A stretch of DNA of 64,000 nucleotides, from the NCBI RefSeq assembly GCF_002934685.1, contig NZ_NKHL01000115.1:1-64000 (forward strand). The letters run 5' to 3'. Of the stretch, positions 37,147 to 44,648 are shown in pieces. A program made the translations under genes and the position numbers. This DNA is from Pseudomonas bohemica. GTDB lineage: Bacteria; Pseudomonadota; Gammaproteobacteria; Pseudomonadales; Pseudomonadaceae. Under the pieces are notes generated by a model that saw nothing but the letters and a program-made list of their open reading frames with translations, searched no databases and was not told the DNA's origin. Within the stretch, counting starts at the first letter, position 1, and each line of letters begins with the position of its first letter.

Positions 37147-38184
37147 ATGGATCTTGTCATCGCCCGCCCCGAAGGCCTGTACTGCCCACCGGGAGATTTC
37201 TATATCGATCCGTGGCGCCCGGTCGAACGTTCGGTCATCACCCATGGCCATGGCGACCATGCCCGCACCGGCAACCAACACTACCTGGCCGCCGCCCCCG
37301 GCGAAGGCATCCTGCGCTCGCGCCTGGGCCAGGACATCAATCTGCAGACCCTGCAATACGGCGAATCCCTCACCCACCACGGCGTAAAACTCAGCCTGCA
37401 TCCCGCCGGCCATGTGCTCGGTTCCGCCCAGGTCCGCCTCGAATATCAGGGCGAGGTCTGGGTCGCTTCAGGTGACTACAAAGTCGAACCCGACGGCACC
37501 TGCGAGCCGTTCGAACCCGTGCGCTGCCACACCCTCATCACCGAATCCACCTTCGGGCTGCCGATCTACCGTTGGCAGCCACAATCTAAAATCTTCACCG
37601 GCATCAACGACTGGTGGCGAGCCAACGCCGCGGTCGGCAAGGCCAGCGTGCTGTTCGCCTACTCATTCGGCAAGGCCCAGCGCATCCTGCACGGCATCGA
37701 CCCCGACATCGGCCCGATTCTGGTCCACGGCGCGGTCGAGCCGCTGAACCGCGTCTACCGCGAAGCCGGCGTGCGCATCCCGGAAACCCAATACGCGGGC
37801 GACTTCAAGAAAACCGACCCGGCCCTGCGCCAGGCCCTGATCGTCGCCCCGCCCTCGGCCGGCGGAAGCACGTGGATGCGTCGCTTTGGCGATTTCAGCG
37901 ATGCCTTCGCCAGTGGCTGGATGATGCTGCGCGGCACACGTCGGCGGCGCGGCGTGGATCGCGGTTTTGCCCTCTCCGATCATGCCGACTGGCCCGGCCT
38001 GTTGTGGGCCATTGAAAACACGGGGGCCGAGCGGGTAATGGTCACCCACGGCTCTGTAGCGGTGTTGGTGCGCTATCTGCGTGAACTGGGCCTCGATGCT
38101 CAGGGTTTCACTACCGAATACGGCGATGAAGAGGACGACGCACCCGCGAAACCCGAAGCCGCCGAGCAAGAGGCAGCAACATGA
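37147..38184 (+). CDS. Ligase-associated MBL-fold DNA exonuclease (Exo)
   Basis: 345 residues from ATG 37147 (a second in-frame ATG at 37141 adds two). Metallo-beta-lactamase/beta-CASP-like fold: HGHGDHART near 36-44, GDYKVEPDG, TESTFGLP, PILVHGAVEPLNRVYREAG and SDHADWPGL near 280. Family known as a metal-dependent DNA exonuclease acting with an ATP-dependent ligase in the bacterial Exo-Lig-Lhr-PdeM repair module. Overlaps the ligase gene by 4 bases (ATGA). Confidence 0.93.
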   Translation: MDLVIARPEGLYCPPGDFYIDPWRPVERSVITHGHGDHARTGNQHYLAAAPGEGILRSRLGQDINLQTLQYGESLTHHGVKLSLHPAGHVLGSAQVRLEYQGEVWVASGDYKVEPDGTCEPFEPVRCHTLITESTFGLPIYRWQPQSKIFTGINDWWRANAAVGKASVLFAYSFGKAQRILHGIDPDIGPILVHGAVEPLNRVYREAGVRIPETQYAGDFKKTDPALRQALIVAPPSAGGSTWMRRFGDFSDAFASGWMMLRGTRRRRGVDRGFALSDHADWPGLLWAIENTGAERVMVTHGSVAVLVRYLRELGLDAQGFTTEYGDEEDDAPAKPEAAEQEAAT

Positions 38185-39896
38185 AGGCCTTCGCCGAGCT
38201 TTACGGGCTACTGGACGCCACCACCTCGAGCAACGCCAAGCTCGCAGCGATGCAGCACTATTTCGCCCATGCGGCACCGCAAGACGCCGCCTGGGCGGTG
38301 TACTTCCTGTCGGGCGGTCGTCCACGACAGCTGGTTCCGACACGCCTGTTGCGCGAACAGGCCATGCTGCTGTCCGGGCTGCCGGAGTGGTTGTTCGAAG
38401 AGAGTTATCAAGCGGTGGGCGATCTTGCAGAAACCCTGTCGCTACTGTTGCCCGAGGCCGAGCACAGTTCCGATGAAGGCCTGGCCAGCTGGATGGAAAA
38501 CAAGCTGCTGCCCTTGCGCGGCCTGCCGCCTGAGGAGTTGCTGGAACGGCTTCCGACCTTCTGGGCGCAGTTGGATCGCCAGAGCCTGATGGTCTGTCTG
38601 AAGCTGATCACCGGCAGTTTTCGCGTCGGGGTATCGAAGCTGCTGGTCACCCGAGCCCTCGCCGGACTGGCCGACATCGACAGCAAGCGCGTGGCTCAGC
38701 GCCTGGTGGGCTATACCGATTTGTCCCATCGTCCAAGCGCCGAAGGCTATCTGAAGCTGATCGCCGCAGAGTCAGAAGACGAACACGCCCAGCGCGGCGG
38801 CCAGCCGTACCCGTTCTTCCTCGCTCACTCCCTTCAGCAACCGGTGGATCAGTTCGAAACGCTGCTCGGCCCCGCCGACAATTGGCAGGTGGAATGGAAG
38901 TGGGACGGAATTCGTGCGCAAGTGGTCAAGCGTGACGGGCGGCTGTGGATTTGGTCGCGAGGCGAGGAACTGGTCACTGATCGATTTCCGGAGCTTCACA
39001 GTCTGGCGCAATGCCTGCCAGATGGCACCGTGATCGATGGCGAGATCGTGGTCTGGAAGGCGCCCACAGCCGGAGCCGCGGGGAACAGTGCTTTCGAACT
39101 CAGCCCACCCGCGTCGGGCACGCCCAGCGAATCGACGCCCTCCGTTCAGCCTTTCGCCCTGCTGCAACAACGCATCGGCCGCAAGACGCTAGGCAAGAAG
39201 ATACTCGAGGAAGTCCCCGTAGTGGTCCTCGCCTATGACCTGCTTGAGTGGCAAGGCCATGACTGGCGCAGCCGCCCGCAACACCAGCGGCGCACGCAAC
39301 TGGAACAGGTAATCGCCGCCGCCCGGAGTCCGGTGCTGATGCCCTCCCCAGTGCTGAGCGGCAAGGACTGGCTGGACCTTGGCCAACAGCGCGAGGCGTC
39401 CCGCAGCCTGGGGGTCGAGGGGATGATGCTCAAGGCCCGCGATTCGCTGTATGGCGTCGGCCGCACCAAGGACATGGGCGTGTGGTGGAAGTGGAAGATC
39501 GATCCGTTCAGCGTCGATGCGGTGCTGATCTATGCCCAGCGCGGCCACGGTCGTCGAGCCAGCCTGTACAGCGATTACACCTTTGCCGTGTGGGACGGCC
39601 CACCGCAGTCCAGCGAACGCACGTTGGTGCCGTTCGCCAAGGCCTATTCGGGGCTGACCGATGAAGAAATGCGCAAAGTCGATGCAATCATTCGCAAGAC
39701 CACGGTCGAGAAATTCGGCCCGGTCAGAAGCGTCACCCCCACGCTGGTTTTCGAGTTGGGGTTCGAGGGCATTGCCCTGTCCAAACGCCACAAGAGTGGG
39801 ATCGCGGTCAGGTTTCCGAGAATGCTCAGATGGCGGCAGGACAAGCCCGTAGCCGAGGCCGATAGCCTGGCGACGCTGCAGGACCTGTTGTCTTAG
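38181..39896 (+). CDS. Repair-type ATP-dependent DNA ligase
   Basis: 571 residues. An N-terminal DNA-binding all-helical domain (1-200) precedes the nucleotidyltransferase core, where the adenylated Lys is in EWKWDGIRAQVVK near residue 239, motif IIIa DGEIVVW near 285, motif IV LGVEGMMLKAR near 414 and motif V GVWWKWKID near 433. A C-terminal OB domain has KFGPVRSVTPTLVFELGF. This is the LigC/LigB-like family found in the Exo-Lig-Lhr-PdeM module. Translationally coupled to the exonuclease gene. Confidence 0.94.
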   Translation: MKAFAELYGLLDATTSSNAKLAAMQHYFAHAAPQDAAWAVYFLSGGRPRQLVPTRLLREQAMLLSGLPEWLFEESYQAVGDLAETLSLLLPEAEHSSDEGLASWMENKLLPLRGLPPEELLERLPTFWAQLDRQSLMVCLKLITGSFRVGVSKLLVTRALAGLADIDSKRVAQRLVGYTDLSHRPSAEGYLKLIAAESEDEHAQRGGQPYPFFLAHSLQQPVDQFETLLGPADNWQVEWKWDGIRAQVVKRDGRLWIWSRGEELVTDRFPELHSLAQCLPDGTVIDGEIVVWKAPTAGAAGNSAFELSPPASGTPSESTPSVQPFALLQQRIGRKTLGKKILEEVPVVVLAYDLLEWQGHDWRSRPQHQRRTQLEQVIAAARSPVLMPSPVLSGKDWLDLGQQREASRSLGVEGMMLKARDSLYGVGRTKDMGVWWKWKIDPFSVDAVLIYAQRGHGRRASLYSDYTFAVWDGPPQSSERTLVPFAKAYSGLTDEEMRKVDAIIRKTTVEKFGPVRSVTPTLVFELGFEGIALSKRHKSGIAVRFPRMLRWRQDKPVAEADSLATLQDLLS

Positions 39897-40274
39897 GCAC
39901 CATTTCAGTGCAAGCACGAAACATTGATTCGCGCCGAATGCCCTGTGCAGGAGCGCGCTTGCCCGCGATTCTCCCGCTGAGCGTCTGCAAAAGTGTTTCG
40001 AATGTTCCTATGCCGTGGAAGATCGATCGCCGACAAGCGCGCTCCTGCAATTTTTCCGCGCACTTTTAACTCGTTCCAGCTACTCTGCCCCTGCCTCCGG
40101 CACCTGAAAAAAAGACAACAGATGGCTCAAAGTCATCATTGCGACAACTCCGTACATTTAAAACGCACGTTCGTCTCTTTGGTTCGGAAATTGCTATCTT
40201 TTTGCGGTCTGGCACCTGCCGGTAGCAAGCCTTCGCGTGTTCCCAACGCTCAATTTGGTTTTAAGGACTGAACG
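39897..40274. other. 378-base intergenic region: REPIN and aotJ promoter area
   Basis: Holds a family-1 REPIN (39944-40050) and AT-richer DNA before aotJ. I could not identify a clean -35/-10 pair. A run ATTTAAAAC and GGAAATTGCTATCTTTTTGC (about 40185-40204) lies about 70 bases before aotJ; no ArgR site was convincing. Confidence 0.4.
39944..40050. repeat. REPIN, family 1 (decayed)
   Basis: Left arm GTGCAGGAGCGCGCTTGCCC, right arm GATCGCCGACAAGCGCGCTCCTG; the inner 60 bases carry no further palindrome. Between the ligase and aotJ. Confidence 0.8.
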
Positions 40275-41057
40275 ATGAAAAAAGCATGGCTGACCCTTTC
40301 CGCACTCGCCATCTGTCTGGCCGCTGGCAACGCAATGGCCAAGGAGTACAAGGAGCTGCGTTTCGGCGTCGATCCTTCGTACGCTCCCTTCGAATCGAAA
40401 GCCGCTGACGGCAGCCTGGTTGGCTTCGACATCGATCTGGGCAACGCGATCTGTGCTGAATTGAAGGTCAAGTGCAAATGGGTCGAGAGCGATTTCGACG
40501 GCATGATTCCCGGCCTGAAAGCCAATAAGTTCGACGGCGTGATCTCCTCGATGACCGTGACTCCGGCTCGCGAGAAAGTCATCGACTTCTCCAACGAACT
40601 GTTCTCCGGCCCAACCGCGCTGGTCTTCAAGAAAGGCGCCGGCTTCACTGCTGACCCGGCCAGCTTGAAAGGCAAGACCGTCGGTTACGAGCAAGGCACC
40701 ATCCAGGAAGCCTACGCCAAGGCCATCCTGGACAAGGCTGGCGTGAAAACCCAGGCCTACGCCAACCAGGACCAGGTTTACGCTGACCTGGTATCGGGTC
40801 GTCTGGACGCTTCCGTACAAGATATGCTGCAAGCCGAACTGGGCTTCCTGAAATCGCCACAAGGTGCTGATTACGAAGTCAGCAAGCCAATCGACGACCC
40901 ACTGCTGCCAGCCAAGACCGCTGTCGGCATCTCGAAAGGTAACAAAGACCTGAAAGCGCTTTTGGATAAAGGTATCAAAGCGTTACACGATGACGGCAAG
41001 TATGCCGAGATCCAGAAAAAGCACTTCGGTGATCTGAATCTGTACAGCGGTAAGTAA
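40275..41057 (+). CDS. aotJ: Arginine/ornithine ABC transporter, periplasmic binding protein
   Basis: 260-residue HisJ/ArgT-type solute-binding protein. Signal peptide 1-22 (SALAICLAAGNAMA, cleavage before KEYKEL). Ligand-binding elements GVDPSYAPFES near 32, GFDIDLGNAICAELK near 50 and SSMTVTPAREKVIDFS near 92. Delivers arginine, ornithine and maybe lysine to AotQMP. It has its own strong intercistronic stem-loop after it, so it is expected to be more abundant than the other subunits. Confidence 0.94.
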   Translation: MKKAWLTLSALAICLAAGNAMAKEYKELRFGVDPSYAPFESKAADGSLVGFDIDLGNAICAELKVKCKWVESDFDGMIPGLKANKFDGVISSMTVTPAREKVIDFSNELFSGPTALVFKKGAGFTADPASLKGKTVGYEQGTIQEAYAKAILDKAGVKTQAYANQDQVYADLVSGRLDASVQDMLQAELGFLKSPQGADYEVSKPIDDPLLPAKTAVGISKGNKDLKALLDKGIKALHDDGKYAEIQKKHFGDLNLYSGK

Positions 41058-41063
41058 GAAAAC

Positions 41064-41124
41064 AAACGCCCGTCGATCTCAGCGATCATCCAATCCCCTC
41101 GCTGAAGTCGATGGGCGTTTTTAT
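41064..41124 (+). terminator. Stem-loop between aotJ and aotQ (partial terminator)
   Basis: Long stem AACGCCC.TCGAT.TCAGCGA against TCGCTGA.TCGA.GGGCGTT (about 20 base pairs, small mismatches) followed by TTTTTATT. Ends most aotJ transcripts and lets a fraction continue into aotQ. Confidence 0.85.
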
Positions 41125-41142
41125 TGACTGTATAGGTTCCAC

Positions 41143-41871
41143 ATGTTCGAAACTCTTCTGCAAAACCTGGGACTGTCCGCGTTCAGCCTCAAGGGCTTCG
41201 GCCCGTTGCTGATGCAAGGCACCTGGATGACCGTCAAATTATCGGTAATGTCGCTGCTGCTGGCCATCGTGCTGGGCCTGCTGGGCGCCAGTGCCAAACT
41301 TTCCAAGACCGCGATCCTTCGCGTTCCGGCGCAGGTCTACACCACGCTGATCCGTGGCATCCCGGACCTGGTGCTGATGCTGCTCATTTTCTATAGCCTG
41401 CAGACCTGGCTCACGAGCCTTACCGAAGCGATGGATTGGGATTACATCGAAATCGATCCTTTCGCCGCCGGTGTCATCACGCTGGGCTTCATCTATGGCG
41501 CGTACTTCACCGAAACCTTCCGTGGCGCGATCCTTTCGGTGCCTCGTGGGCAGGTCGAAGCCGCCACCGCTTACGGTTTGAGTCGCTCCCAGCGTTTCCG
41601 CTACGTGGTGTTTCCACAGATGATGCGCTTTGCCCTTCCCGGCATCGGCAACAACTGGCAAGTGGTGCTCAAGGCCACTGCGCTGGTGTCGATCATTGGC
41701 CTGGCCGATCTGGTCAAGGCCTCTCAGGATGCCGGCAAAAGCACGTATCAGCTGTTCTATTTCCTGGTGCTCGCGGCGTTGATCTATCTGGTCATCACCA
41801 GCGTCTCCAACATTGCCCTGCGCTGGGCTGAACGGCGTTACGCCGCAGGCAGCCGGGAGGCTCAACGATGA
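41143..41871 (+). CDS. aotQ: Arginine/ornithine ABC transporter permease
   Basis: 242 residues, five predicted helices, HisQ-type. Cytoplasmic EAA loop VEAATAYGLSRSQRFRYVVF contacts the ATPase. N-terminal SLKGFGPLLMQGTWMTVKLS is typical of the family. Overlaps aotM by 4 bases (ATGA). Confidence 0.93.
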   Translation: MFETLLQNLGLSAFSLKGFGPLLMQGTWMTVKLSVMSLLLAIVLGLLGASAKLSKTAILRVPAQVYTTLIRGIPDLVLMLLIFYSLQTWLTSLTEAMDWDYIEIDPFAAGVITLGFIYGAYFTETFRGAILSVPRGQVEAATAYGLSRSQRFRYVVFPQMMRFALPGIGNNWQVVLKATALVSIIGLADLVKASQDAGKSTYQLFYFLVLAALIYLVITSVSNIALRWAERRYAAGSREAQR

Positions 41872-42578
41872 TCGAATTGCTTCAAGAGTACTGGCGCGCG
41901 TTCCTTTATACGGACGGCCAGAACATCACTGGACTGGCCATGACGCTGTGGCTGCTCAGCGCCTCCATCGCCATCGGTTTCATTGTTTCAATCCCGCTGT
42001 CCATCGCCCGGGTGTCGCGTAACCCGCTGGTGCGCTGGCCCGTGCAGTTCTACACCTACCTGTTCCGGGGTACGCCGCTCTATATCCAGTTGCTGATCTG
42101 CTACACCGGCATCTATAGCATTGCCGCGGTGCGCGAACAGCCGATGCTCGGCGCGTTCTTCCGAGACGCGATGAACTGCACCATCCTGGCGTTCGCCCTC
42201 AATACCTGCGCCTATACCACCGAGATTTTCGCCGGTGCGATTCGCAGCATGAACCATGGCGAAGTCGAAGCGGCCAAGGCCTACGGTCTGACCGGCTGGC
42301 GTCTGTATACCTACGTGATCATGCCGTCGGCGCTGCGTCGTTCACTGCCGTACTACAGCAACGAGGTGATCCTGATGCTGCACTCGACCACCGTGGCCTT
42401 CACCGCCACCGTGCCGGACATCCTCAAGGTCGCCCGCGATGCGAACTCGGCGACCTTCCTGACGTTTCAGTCGTTCGGCATTGCGGCGCTGATCTACCTC
42501 ACGGTCACCTTCATCCTGGTCGGTCTGTTCCGACTGGCCGAACGCCGCTGGCTGGCCTTTCTCGGCCCGTCTCACTAG
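41868..42578 (+). CDS. aotM: Arginine/ornithine ABC transporter permease
   Basis: 236 residues, HisM-type, partner of AotQ. EAA loop VEAAKAYGLTGWRLYTYVIM; N-terminal YTDGQNITGLAMTLWLL. A stop then 9 bases lead into aotO. Confidence 0.93.
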   Translation: MIELLQEYWRAFLYTDGQNITGLAMTLWLLSASIAIGFIVSIPLSIARVSRNPLVRWPVQFYTYLFRGTPLYIQLLICYTGIYSIAAVREQPMLGAFFRDAMNCTILAFALNTCAYTTEIFAGAIRSMNHGEVEAAKAYGLTGWRLYTYVIMPSALRRSLPYYSNEVILMLHSTTVAFTATVPDILKVARDANSATFLTFQSFGIAALIYLTVTFILVGLFRLAERRWLAFLGPSH

Positions 42579-42587
42579 GACCTGAAC

Positions 42588-43706
42588 ATGCGCCACCAGA
42601 CCCATAACCTGCTGTCGCCAGTGCCAGGCACCGCGCGGCAGATTCACAGCTTTCACTACGGCCCGGAAAACGGCGCCTGCAAAATCTACATTCAGTCGTC
42701 CCTGCACGCAGATGAACTGCCGGGGATGCTGGTCTGCTGGTACCTGAAACAGCGCCTGGCCGAACTTGAGAAAGCCGGTCAGCTGCTGGGCGAAGTCGTC
42801 GTGGTGCCCGTGGCCAACCCGATTGGCCTGGAACAGGTGCTGATGGACATCCCGCTGGGCCGCTACGAGCTGGAAAGCGGCCAGAACTTCAACCGTTGGT
42901 TCGTCGATCTCAGCGTGCAGGTGGGCGACGAAGTCGAGCCGCTGCTGAGCGACGACCCGAAACACAACGTTGGCCTGATCCGCAGACATCTGCGCGCGGC
43001 CTTACTGGCACGTACCGGCGCCACCCAACTGGAATCACAACGTCTGGCCTTGCAACGCCTGGCCTGCGACGCCGACATGGTGCTGGACCTGCATTGCGAT
43101 TTCGAAGCGGTGGAGCATCTGTACACCACGCCCGAAGCCTGGTCGCAGGTCGAGCCGCTGTCTCGTTATCTGGGTACGCAAGCCAGTCTGCTGGCCACCG
43201 ACTCCGGTGGTCAGTCGTTCGACGAATGCTTCACGCTGGTCTGGTGGCAGTTGCAGCAGCGCTTCGAAAAGCGCTTCCCGATTCCCCTGGGCAGCTTTTC
43301 CGTAACCGTGGAATTGCGCGGTCAGGGTGATGTGTGTCACGCCCTCGGCAGTCGCGACTGTCAGGCGATCATCAGCTACCTGATGCAGTACGGGGCGATT
43401 GCCGGAGAACCGGCCGCGCCACCTGAATTGATTTATCCGGCGACGCCACTGGCGGCGGTCGAACCGGTTGCCACGCCTGTCGGCGGCCTGCTGGTGTTCT
43501 GCACACTGCCGGGCGAATACGTCGAGGCGGGGCAACTGATCGCTGAGGTCATCGACCCGATCAGCGACACGGTGACCCCGGTCCACACGGTCAGCGCCGG
43601 CCTTATGTACGCCCGCTCCTTGCGACGCATGGCGACCGCCGGCATGGTCATCGCCCATGTCGCCGGCACCGAAGCCTTTCGCAGCGGCTACTTACTTTCT
43701 CCTTAA
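42588..43706 (+). CDS. aotO: Succinylglutamate desuccinylase/aspartoacylase-family protein (AotO)
   Basis: 372 residues. Zinc carboxypeptidase-like domain: HADELPGM near 39-46 supplies the H-x2-E metal ligands, VANPIGLEQ near 69, and a second His in MVLDLHCDFEAVEHLY near 164. A C-terminal beta domain (about 295-370) resembles a biotinyl-like fold (GLLVFCTLPGEYVEAGQLIAE). Family members deacylate N-acyl amino acids; in P. aeruginosa the gene (PA0891) is part of the aot operon but is not needed for uptake. Possibly deacylates an imported N-acyl arginine or ornithine. Confidence 0.88.
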   Translation: MRHQTHNLLSPVPGTARQIHSFHYGPENGACKIYIQSSLHADELPGMLVCWYLKQRLAELEKAGQLLGEVVVVPVANPIGLEQVLMDIPLGRYELESGQNFNRWFVDLSVQVGDEVEPLLSDDPKHNVGLIRRHLRAALLARTGATQLESQRLALQRLACDADMVLDLHCDFEAVEHLYTTPEAWSQVEPLSRYLGTQASLLATDSGGQSFDECFTLVWWQLQQRFEKRFPIPLGSFSVTVELRGQGDVCHALGSRDCQAIISYLMQYGAIAGEPAAPPELIYPATPLAAVEPVATPVGGLLVFCTLPGEYVEAGQLIAEVIDPISDTVTPVHTVSAGLMYARSLRRMATAGMVIAHVAGTEAFRSGYLLSP

Positions 43707-43718
43707 GGACTGCCAGTC

Positions 43719-44483
43719 ATGTACAAACTGACCATCGATGGCCTGCACAAAAGCTACGGTGACCACGAGGTGCTCAAAGGCGTGTCGCTCAAGGCCAACG
43801 TCGGTGACGTGATCTGCCTGATCGGCGCCAGCGGCTCGGGCAAGAGTACCTTCCTGCGCTGCATCAACTTTCTCGAACAACCCAACGACGGCGCCATGAG
43901 CCTGGACGGCCAGCAGATCCGTATGGTCAGCGACGCCACCGGCATGAAGGTCGCCGACCCCGCCGAACTGCAGCGTATCCGCACCCGTCTGGCCATGGTG
44001 TTCCAGCATTTCAACCTGTGGAGCCACATGACGGTGCTGGAAAACATCACCATGGCGCCGCGGCGAGTGCTGGGCGTATCGAAGGCCGAAGCCGAGGACC
44101 GTGCGCGCAAATACCTGGAAAAGGTCGGCCTGCCGGCGCGGGTTGCCGATCAATACCCGGCGTTTCTGTCCGGCGGCCAGCAACAGCGCGTGGCGATCGC
44201 CCGGGCGCTGGCGATGGAACCGGAAATCATGCTGTTCGACGAACCGACTTCGGCACTCGACCCCGAGCTGGTGGGCGAGGTGTTGAAGGTGATTCAGGGC
44301 CTTGCTGAAGAAGGCCGCACCATGATTTTGGTGACCCACGAGATGGGCTTCGCCCGTAAGGTCGCCAATCAAGTGGTGTTCCTGCATCAGGGCCAGATCG
44401 AAGAAATCGGCCATCCGGACGATGTCCTGGGCAGCCCAAAGAGCGAGCGGTTGAAGCAGTTCCTTAGCGGGAATTTGAAGTAA
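43719..44483 (+). CDS. aotP: Arginine/ornithine ABC transporter ATPase
   Basis: 254 residues, HisP-type. Walker A IGASGSGKSTFLR near 34-46, Q-loop MVFQHFNLW, signature LSGGQQQRVAIARAL near 153 and Walker B EIMLFDEPTSALDP. Last gene of the aot operon. In P. aeruginosa argR follows; here a REPIN and the Lhr-like helicase gene follow instead. Confidence 0.95.
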   Translation: MYKLTIDGLHKSYGDHEVLKGVSLKANVGDVICLIGASGSGKSTFLRCINFLEQPNDGAMSLDGQQIRMVSDATGMKVADPAELQRIRTRLAMVFQHFNLWSHMTVLENITMAPRRVLGVSKAEAEDRARKYLEKVGLPARVADQYPAFLSGGQQQRVAIARALAMEPEIMLFDEPTSALDPELVGEVLKVIQGLAEEGRTMILVTHEMGFARKVANQVVFLHQGQIEEIGHPDDVLGSPKSERLKQFLSGNLK

Positions 44484-44492
44484 TGCTTCAAC

Positions 44493-44572
44493 CGTAGGAG
44501 CGCGCTTGCCCGCGATTGCGGTGGATCAGATAAGAAAATACCGCAATCGCGCGCAAGCTCGCTCCTACACGT
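44493..44572. repeat. REPIN, family 1
   Basis: Arms CGTAGGAGCGCGCTTGCCCG and CGCGCAAGCTCGCTCCTACA, around about 35 bases with inner GATTGCGGT/ACCGCAATC palindrome, at the junction between aotP and the helicase gene. Confidence 0.88.
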
Positions 44573-44648
44573 TCTACTGACGGCAAAAGCCACCAAACTA
44601 ATCCCCTCCTGCAACGGTCTCTGACTTAACCCCCATCAGAGCCAGCGC

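Noticed and set aside
40130..40270. ArgR operator before aotJ
   Set aside because: TGTCGC half-site present on the minus strand near 40138, but the expected second part is missing.
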